Assembly (NCBI GenBank): GCA_934667465.1
Contig: CAKUMG010000093.1
Location: 1 to 11,681, forward strand
Direction: 5' to 3'
DNA from: an uncultured Actinoplanes sp.
GTDB lineage: Bacteria; Actinomycetota; Actinomycetes; Mycobacteriales; Micromonosporaceae
Length of the DNA stretch: 11,681 bases
In this document: in pieces, positions 7,381 to 11,681 of the stretch
How the letters are laid out: the number at the start of each line of letters is the position of its first letter
Position numbering within the stretch: position 1 is the first letter of the stretch
The notes under the pieces: model-generated
Told to the model about the DNA's origin: nothing
Databases searched by the model: none
Seen by the model: the letters and a program-made list of their open reading frames with translations, nothing else
Program-made: the position numbers and the translations under genes

Positions 7381-8477
7381 GTGTTCCTCCTGCCTGCTGC
7401 GGCGAAAGCGGTCATCGGCACGGCATGCCCGGTGTGCCGCAGGCTCTCGCGGGTGAACAGCCGGGCGCCCGGGCCCGGCCCGAAGTCGACGACCTGGTCC
7501 GGGCGGCTCGCCGCGACCGCCGTCGTGACGGTGGTGAGCCAGTCGACCGGCCGGCAGATGGACTGCTCCATGAAGCTGCGCCACAGGTCCGGCCGGTCCT
7601 GCAGGTTGCGCGGCTCTTCGGCCACGAAGACCGGCAGCGCGAGGCTCTCGCCGCTCACGTCATAGGTCACGGCGCCGCGGTCGGCGTTGATCAGGGCGGT
7701 GGCAGGCGCGAGCAGGGTGGAGTGGAACGGCGCGGTGCTGGCCAGGAACGACCAGCGGACCCGGCGCTGCTCGAAGTCGCCGGCGTGAGCGAGCCAGAAC
7801 CGGGCCAGCCCGTCGGGCGTGCCGGCCAGCACGTGCGAGCGGGCCGAGTTGACGATCGCCAGCTCGACCGGGCCCGCGTCGTGCGCCGCCACCCGCTCGC
7901 GCAGCGCGGCCTCGTCGATGCCGAGCACCGAGGCCATCGCGGTCGGCAGCACCCCGGGGGCGGCCGCCCGCTCCTGCCAGGCCCGGACCACCGAGGCGCT
8001 CGCCTCGCGCTCCTCGAACACCTGGTGACAGCGCAGCAGGATGGTCGTGGCCAGGCCGATCGAGTCGCGGGCGAACGCCACGAACGCGCGCCGGCCGGCC
8101 GGGCGGTGCCCCGCGGCGATCGCCGCCTGCACGCCCATGCTGTGCCCGGCCGCGGCCACCGGCGCCGGCACCGCGCCGGGACCGGGCTGCAGCAGGCAGA
8201 GCTGGTAGAGGTGCGCACAGATGCCCTGGACCAACGAGTGCCGCAGGGCCACGGGTGGCAGGGCCGCCCCGGCGAGCAGCTCCCGCAGCGGCAGGCCGCC
8301 CGGCAGGTCCCGCCGCCACACGGCCGCGCCGACGTGGTCGAACACGTCCCGGACCGCCTCGGTCGCGGCCCGGAAGAAGCGGGCGTTCTCGGGACGGGCG
8401 GCCAGCTCGCGCAGCCGATCGAGGGGCGGGCCGTCGCTGCCGGCCATGCCGTCGAAGATGTAGAGCTGACGGGTCAT
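7377..8477 (-). CDS. Divergent stand-alone acyltransferase (AT2): starter/extender loader or acyl hydrolase
   Basis: The product has 366 aa, longer than FabD. The alpha/beta-hydrolase acyltransferase core is recognisable: nucleophile Ser113 in AAGHSMGVQAAIAAG, a probable Arg149 (LLRCHQ, about 11 residues later than in FabD, implying an insertion), NSARSHVLAG (210-219), catalytic His252 in STAPFHSTLLAP, and a C-terminal DFGPGPGARLF (331-341). It differs from AT1 in key places: the N-terminal FPGQGSQ equivalent reads FDGMAGS, replacing the oxyanion-site Gln by Met11, and the GHSxGE glutamate is Val. This resembles starter-unit or FAS-beta-type transferases more than malonyl transferases. Trans-AT clusters often pair a malonyl AT with a proofreading acyl hydrolase, so either role is possible. 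The ATG overlaps the upstream stop (ATGA, 8474-8477), with no clear Shine-Dalgarno, suggesting translational coupling. Confidence 0.82.
   Translation of the reverse strand: MTRQLYIFDGMAGSDGPPLDRLRELAARPENARFFRAATEAVRDVFDHVGAAVWRRDLPGGLPLRELLAGAALPPVALRHSLVQGICAHLYQLCLLQPGPGAVPAPVAAAGHSMGVQAAIAAGHRPAGRRAFVAFARDSIGLATTILLRCHQVFEEREASASVVRAWQERAAAPGVLPTAMASVLGIDEAALRERVAAHDAGPVELAIVNSARSHVLAGTPDGLARFWLAHAGDFEQRRVRWSFLASTAPFHSTLLAPATALINADRGAVTYDVSGESLALPVFVAEEPRNLQDRPDLWRSFMEQSICRPVDWLTTVTTAVAASRPDQVVDFGPGPGARLFTRESLRHTGHAVPMTAFAAAGRRNT
7385..7391 (-). promoter_or_regulatory. Strong ribosome binding site of AT1
   Basis: On the minus strand AGGAGGA is followed by ACAC and the ATG at 7380. It lies within the last codons of AT2 and sets AT1's start although the frame is open further upstream to 7584. 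It may let AT1 be translated at a higher level than AT2. Confidence 0.7.
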
Positions 8478-9478
8478 GCGGGCACGGCCAGGGCGTCGGC
8501 GGCGGGCAGGTCGGCTCGCAGGAGACGGGCGGCCTCCTGCTCGCGCAGCCGCACGGCCTGCAGGTCACGGCGCAGGTCGCCGAGCGTCACGTCGCCGGCG
8601 CCGCCGTGGTAGCGGGCGGCCTGGTCCTGCAGCAGGGTGATGGCGGCGGCGAGGCGCTCGTAGCGGGCGGCCAGCCGCGGGTCGTGCGTGGTGAGCCGCA
8701 GGAACCGCACGAACATGCCGCGCGAGCCCGCGAGCAGCGCGAGGCTGTTGACGCTCGGCGTCTGATAGGTGTGCTCGAAGCGCTCGCGCTCGCCCGGCAG
8801 GCTGTCCGCGATCAGGTCGTAGATCTCGAAGCCGTCGCGCCACGCGCCGGCGAACGACCGGTAGCGCGCCACGAACCCGGCGACGTCCGGTTCGCCCGTA
8901 CGGATCAGAGCCTGGCAGTCCAGGAACCAGCGCTCCGGCTCGCGGGCGTAACCGGCGGCCAGATCGGCCATGGGGATCTCGTAGCGGCGGAACTGGTGGT
9001 TGTCGGTGGTGTTGTCGACGATCAGCACCGTCGTGCCGTCCACGCTGATCCCGGCGACCAGGTAGGAGTGCAGCTCGCGGTATTCCGCGGCGACCGTGCC
9101 GGTGCGGCGCATGAAGTCGACCCAGTAGCCGAAGTCGGCCCGCGGGGCGTTGAAGAACACCGGCTGATCGCGCGCGACGAACTCCGGCAGGGCGGCGCGC
9201 ACGTCGTCGAGCTCGAGCTTGGCCAGCTGCGGAGCGTCGTAGCCGAGCAGCGCGAGGTCGTCGGCCACGACGTAGGGCGCCGGGAAGTCCCAGCGGTAGC
9301 CGCCGCGCCGGAAGCAGTGCCGGTGGATGGCGAACGTGTCGCCCAGAGCCCCGTACAGCAGGAGATCGCTCCACCGCGTGCGGCTGGCGACCACCGCCAG
9401 CAGCTGACCCTTGCGGCAATTGAGATGGTTGGCCCGATCCTGGTTGACGATGCCGTCGACGCCACTGACGGTCAGCAC
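8474..9478 (-). CDS. BtrH-like (C39-peptidase-fold) acyltransferase, possible chain-release enzyme
   Basis: The product has 334 aa. It fits the BtrH N-terminal family pattern: an early Cys (Cys21 in NHLNCRKGQLLAV), a following SDLLLYGALGDTF segment, QPVFFNAPRADFGYWVDF (105-122), His137 in ELHSYLVAGIS and Asp155 in VLIVDN. Together these can form a Cys-His-Asp site of the C39-like fold. The C-terminal helical region (about 240-334) is compatible with the domain usually joined to it. In butirosin biosynthesis BtrH moves an acyl group from an ACP to an aminoglycoside amine. With no thioesterase in the operon, an analogous release/transfer role is inferred. The GTG start at 9478 is chosen for GAGGAG 6 nt upstream; the ATG at 9544 would add a poorly conserved, Arg/Ser/Thr-rich leader. 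It is the first gene of the operon. Family assignment is by eye and moderately certain. Confidence 0.62.
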   Translation of the reverse strand: MLTVSGVDGIVNQDRANHLNCRKGQLLAVVASRTRWSDLLLYGALGDTFAIHRHCFRRGGYRWDFPAPYVVADDLALLGYDAPQLAKLELDDVRAALPEFVARDQPVFFNAPRADFGYWVDFMRRTGTVAAEYRELHSYLVAGISVDGTTVLIVDNTTDNHQFRRYEIPMADLAAGYAREPERWFLDCQALIRTGEPDVAGFVARYRSFAGAWRDGFEIYDLIADSLPGERERFEHTYQTPSVNSLALLAGSRGMFVRFLRLTTHDPRLAARYERLAAAITLLQDQAARYHGGAGDVTLGDLRRDLQAVRLREQEAARLLRADLPAADALAVPA

Positions 9479-9484
9479 GGGCAA

Positions 9485-9490
9485 CTCCTC
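9485..9490 (-). promoter_or_regulatory. Ribosome binding site deciding the BtrH-like start
   Basis: On the minus strand GAGGAG is followed by the 6-nt spacer TTGCCC and the GTG at 9478. It is the best Shine-Dalgarno near the head of the operon and argues against the upstream ATG at 9544. Confidence 0.7.
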
Positions 9491-9560
9491 TCGCCGCCTG
9501 CTTGTCCGATTCGTCAGCGAGCGTAGGAGCGCGGAAGGGGTCACGACCCGGCAGAATGGG

Positions 9561-9579
9561 CGGCATCCTCACAATGCCG
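9561..9579. repeat. Inverted repeat, candidate operator
   Basis: Six-base arms cggcat and atgccg are separated by 7 nt (cctcaca). The position, upstream of the only likely promoter of the six-gene operon, makes a regulator-binding site possible. A 6-bp inverted repeat can occur by chance in GC-rich DNA. Confidence 0.35.
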
Positions 9580-9690
9580 GGCGTCCTGCCGGTGAGCCGG
9601 GTAACTGAGAGTCGGCTGGAACGTTTCCCCGGCGACTGGGCGATGTTGATCGTCTATGGCATCATTCCCCGGACGTCGACGCACCGGGGC

Positions 9691-9695
9691 AGGAG
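9691..9695 (+). promoter_or_regulatory. Ribosome binding site deciding the LCP start
   Basis: AGGAG followed by TTCGG (5 nt) precedes the GTG at 9701. The in-frame ATG at 9656 has no comparable site, so the shorter protein is preferred. Confidence 0.7.
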
Positions 9696-9700
9696 TTCGG

Positions 9701-10819
9701 GTGGCAAAGAAGCGCAAACGCCGCGCACCGATCTGGACCATGATCGCCGTGACGCTGGGCGGCCTGCTCGTGGTCGCCAGCGGCGGGGTACTGGTCACCA
9801 AGGAAGTGGTGCTGGGCAAGTTCGACACGGTGGCCGACACCGACCTGCTCGGCGACGCCGCCGCGGCCGGCGGCAAGGAGGAGAAGTCGGACATCAAGGG
9901 TCCGATCAACGTCCTGCTGGTGGGCATCGACCCGCGCGACGACACGACGCCGCCGCTGGCCGACTCGATCCTGATCGCCCACATCCCGGCGAGCATGGAC
10001 ACGGCCTTCATCTTCTCGCTGCCCCGCGACCTGTACGTGGACATCCCGGCCACCGACAACGGGCAGTGGAACGGCGGCCAGGGCAAGATCAACGGCTCGA
10101 TGAGCGTGGGCAGCATCGTGCCCGGCGGCAAGCCCGACGTGAACAAGGGCTTCAAGCACCTGGTCAAGACGGCCGGCGGGGTCACCGGCGTGGAACTCTT
10201 CGACGCCGGCGCGATCGTCAACTTCGGCGGCTTCAAGAGCATCGTCGAGGCGATGGGCGGCGTCACCATGACGCTCGACCAGGACTTCTCCTCCGAGCAC
10301 CTGCAGCCCAACGGCAAGCCGCGCGAGCGCCTGGCGGAGTGCGCCGACCACAGCTGCCAGCACCCGTACGTCGGGCCGGCCAAGGAGTACAAGAAGGGCA
10401 CCCACTACTTCAAGGCGTGGGAGGCCCTCGACATCGTCCGGCAGCGCTACACGCTCAAGAACGGCGACTACGACCGGCAGAAGAACCAGCAGCAGTTCAT
10501 CAAGGGCATCGCCAAGCAGGCGATGAGCAAGGACGTCATGTCCGACCCGGCCAAGCTGGTCAAGCTGATGGACGCGGCGGGCGACTCGCTCACCTTCGCC
10601 GGCGGCGGGCACAACATCGCCGACTGGGCCCTCGCCATGCGCAACGTCAACCCGGACAACATGGTCACGATCGACCTGCCGGGCCGGACCCTGATGAACG
10701 GCAACCAGTACATCGGCGAGGCCCTGGACCCGTCGACCGACGAGTTCTTCGACGCGCTCGCCAAGAACAAGGTCCAGGACTTCCTGCTCACCCACCCGCA
10801 GTTCGTCCGGATGGACTGA
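9701..10819 (+). CDS. LytR-CpsA-Psr (LCP) family cell-wall glycopolymer ligase
   Basis: The product has 372 aa. It has a basic N-terminus (AKKRKRRAP), one membrane anchor (about 11-33) and an extracytoplasmic LCP domain (about 68-275). Family hallmarks are visible: NVLLVGIDPRDD (70-81), Asp88 in ADSILIAHI, Arg109-Asp110 in SLPRDLYVDIP, and the late basic motif VRQRYTLKNGDYDRQKNQQ (246-264). Two cysteines (214, 219) in ECADHSCQH may form a disulfide outside the cell. LCP enzymes transfer lipid-linked glycopolymers such as teichoic acids or arabinogalactan onto peptidoglycan. The GTG start is chosen by its Shine-Dalgarno site. It is transcribed away from the polyketide operon and probably marks the cluster's right border rather than being part of it. 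A LuxR-type gene follows after 10 nt, so the two may be co-transcribed. Confidence 0.93.
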   Translation: MAKKRKRRAPIWTMIAVTLGGLLVVASGGVLVTKEVVLGKFDTVADTDLLGDAAAAGGKEEKSDIKGPINVLLVGIDPRDDTTPPLADSILIAHIPASMDTAFIFSLPRDLYVDIPATDNGQWNGGQGKINGSMSVGSIVPGGKPDVNKGFKHLVKTAGGVTGVELFDAGAIVNFGGFKSIVEAMGGVTMTLDQDFSSEHLQPNGKPRERLAECADHSCQHPYVGPAKEYKKGTHYFKAWEALDIVRQRYTLKNGDYDRQKNQQQFIKGIAKQAMSKDVMSDPAKLVKLMDAAGDSLTFAGGGHNIADWALAMRNVNPDNMVTIDLPGRTLMNGNQYIGEALDPSTDEFFDALAKNKVQDFLLTHPQFVRMD

Positions 10820-10829
10820 CGGCCCCAAC

Positions 10830-11681
10830 ATGTGGACCGCCGGCCGGGATGCGGAGCGGCGCCGGATCGACGAGCTGATCGGCGCCGCCCGCTCCGGCCG
10901 GGGCGGCGCCCTCGTCCTGACCGGCGAGGCCGGCATCGGCAAGAGCACGCTGCTGGAGCACGCGGCACGGGCGGCGGACGGCTTCGAGGTGCTCCGCGCG
11001 TCGGGGTCGGAGTTCGAGCAGGAGCTGCCCTACTCCGCGCTGCACCAGCTGTGCCTGCCGCTGCTGGGCCACCTGGGCGAGGTGCCCGAGCGGCATCGCG
11101 ACGCCCTGCGGGTGGCCTTCGGGCTGGCCGCCGGGACACCCGACCCGTGGGGCACCGGCCTGGCGGTCCTGGGGCTGATGGCGGCGGCCGCCCCGGAACG
11201 GCCCCTGCTGTGCCTGGTCGACGACGCGCAGTGGCTGGACGACGCGTCGGCGAAGGTGCTGCACTTCCTGGCCCGCCGGGTCGCCACCGACCCGGTCGTG
11301 ATGCTGTTCGCGGCCCGCCCGCGGCACGCGCCCGGCGGGCTCGACGAGCTGCTCTCCGGCTGCACGGATGCGGCGGAGGCGCTGGCCGGAAGCACGGCCA
11401 CGCGCAGCGCGCTGCGCCGCGGGGGAGAGGATTCCCGTACGCTCTACCAGATCCTCTCGCGGGATACGGTCGAGGTGCGCGAGTATGCGGATTTTGATAT
11501 CTGTGATGCCGGGGGAAGATGCCTTTATACGACCTCAGCTGTTCTGCCGGCAGACAGGAATACCAGCTGGGGCGCGCTGTATGCCGCACGGCACGCGCGC
11601 GGCGCGGCGGTGCGGACGGAGGACGATGGCCTTGCCGGCGCATGTGCGGTGACGACGCACGAAGGCGGCGTGCTGGGCTGG
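10830..11681 (+). CDS. LuxR-family ATPase regulator, N-terminal part, fused in frame to unrelated sequence
   Basis: The frame from ATG 10830 has no stop before the window edge (284 codons). Residues 1-177 are the AAA/STAND ATPase head of large LuxR (MalT-like) regulators: Walker A GEAGIGKST (32-40), an ELPYSALHQL segment (65-74), Walker B LLCLVDDAQWLDDAS (126-140) and VMLFAARPR (157-165). Such regulators run to about 900 residues and end in a LuxR helix-turn-helix, which is not seen here. After residue 177 the expected ATPase continuation is absent; residues about 178-284 read as a different protein with different codon use (see the 11361-11681 entry). The start lies 10 nt after the LCP stop, with no clear Shine-Dalgarno. 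The N-terminal call is firm; whether the gene is truly fused or an assembly artefact is open. Confidence 0.75.
   Translation, partial: MWTAGRDAERRRIDELIGAARSGRGGALVLTGEAGIGKSTLLEHAARAADGFEVLRASGSEFEQELPYSALHQLCLPLLGHLGEVPERHRDALRVAFGLAAGTPDPWGTGLAVLGLMAAAAPERPLLCLVDDAQWLDDASAKVLHFLARRVATDPVVMLFAARPRHAPGGLDELLSGCTDAAEALAGSTATRSALRRGGEDSRTLYQILSRDTVEVREYADFDICDAGGRCLYTTSAVLPADRNTSWGALYAARHARGAAVRTEDDGLAGACAVTTHEGGVLGW
11361..11681 (+). other. Compositionally foreign segment, possible assembly chimera
   Basis: By hand count 11431-11570 is about 56% GC (78 of 140), far below the rest of the window. Between 11421 and 11564, 19 of 48 codons end in A or T, including aga, agg, ctt, ttt and aat, against 5 of the 177 codons before 11361. 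The translation (TLYQILSRDTVEVREYADFD, then ICDAGGRCLYTTS) looks like an extracytoplasmic sensor domain of a histidine kinase from a mid-GC Firmicute, not a LuxR ATPase; this resemblance is by eye. The switch lies somewhere in 11355-11420. Recent horizontal transfer is the alternative explanation. Confidence 0.6.

Larger units (their letters stand above)
9479..9700. promoter_or_regulatory. Divergent promoter region between the polyketide operon and the LCP gene
   Basis: These 222 bp separate the divergent starts at 9478 (-) and 9701 (+) and hold no convincing gene, so both promoters should lie here. On the minus strand TACGCT (9525-9520) fits a TANNNT -10 element and would give a short leader of about 30 nt to the GTG, but no good -35 hexamer stands at 17-18 nt, so this is weak. 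On the plus strand no convincing pair was found. Two inverted repeats occur: gggtc-ac-gaccc (9538-9549) and cggcat-7nt-atgccg (9561-9579). Either could be an operator. Confidence 0.5.

Noticed and set aside
9618..9647. ECF-type promoter GGAAC ... GTT upstream of the LCP gene
   Set aside because: The spacing between GGAAC (9618-9622) and GTT (9645-9647) is 22 nt, too long for the usual 16-19 nt.
9656..9700. LCP start at ATG 9656
   Set aside because: It has no Shine-Dalgarno; GTG 9701 has AGGAG at a 5-nt spacing and gives a typical short basic N-terminus before the membrane anchor.

Overview
High-GC DNA from an actinobacterium. Codons end almost always in G or C, several starts are GTG, and the gene types fit (SARP/NB-ARC regulator, LuxR-type ATPase regulator, LCP protein). 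A Micromonosporaceae-like host is plausible, but no marker here proves it.

Layout, left to right. (1) 1-677 (+): the 3' end of an AfsR/SARP-type NB-ARC regulator, cut by the window edge. (2) 678-864: a convergent intergenic stretch filled by a 40-bp tandem repeat, three near-identical units plus one degenerate in-phase unit. (3) 865-9478 (-): one tight six-gene operon. In transcription order it encodes a BtrH-like acyltransferase, a divergent stand-alone acyltransferase (AT2), a FabD-like malonyl transferase (AT1), a single-module PKS (KS-KR-ACP with no integrated AT), a MATE exporter and an FkbM-family methyltransferase. Four of the five junctions are 4-bp stop/start overlaps (ATGA or GTGA); the AT1-PKS junction is a 2-nt gap. 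(4) 9479-9700: a divergent promoter region. (5) 9701-10819 (+): an LCP (LytR-CpsA-Psr) cell-wall ligase, followed 10 nt later by the start of a LuxR-family ATPase regulator at 10830. That frame stays open to the window edge, but from about 11361 both composition and protein character change sharply.

How the parts may work together (inference). This looks like a small trans-AT polyketide pathway. AT1 would load malonyl units onto the ACP of the AT-less PKS, and AT2 would load an unusual starter or extender, or clear stalled chains. KS and KR would make a beta-hydroxyacyl or polyol chain. There is no thioesterase, so the BtrH-like protein, which keeps a Cys/His/Asp arrangement, is the best candidate to move the ACP-bound acyl group onto an amine or alcohol acceptor. 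The FkbM enzyme would O-methylate and the MATE protein would export. The product cannot be named from the sequence, and the acceptor's biosynthetic genes are not in the window.

The last ~320 bp (11361-11681) looks like DNA from a different, lower-GC bacterium joined in frame. An assembly chimera is the most likely cause.
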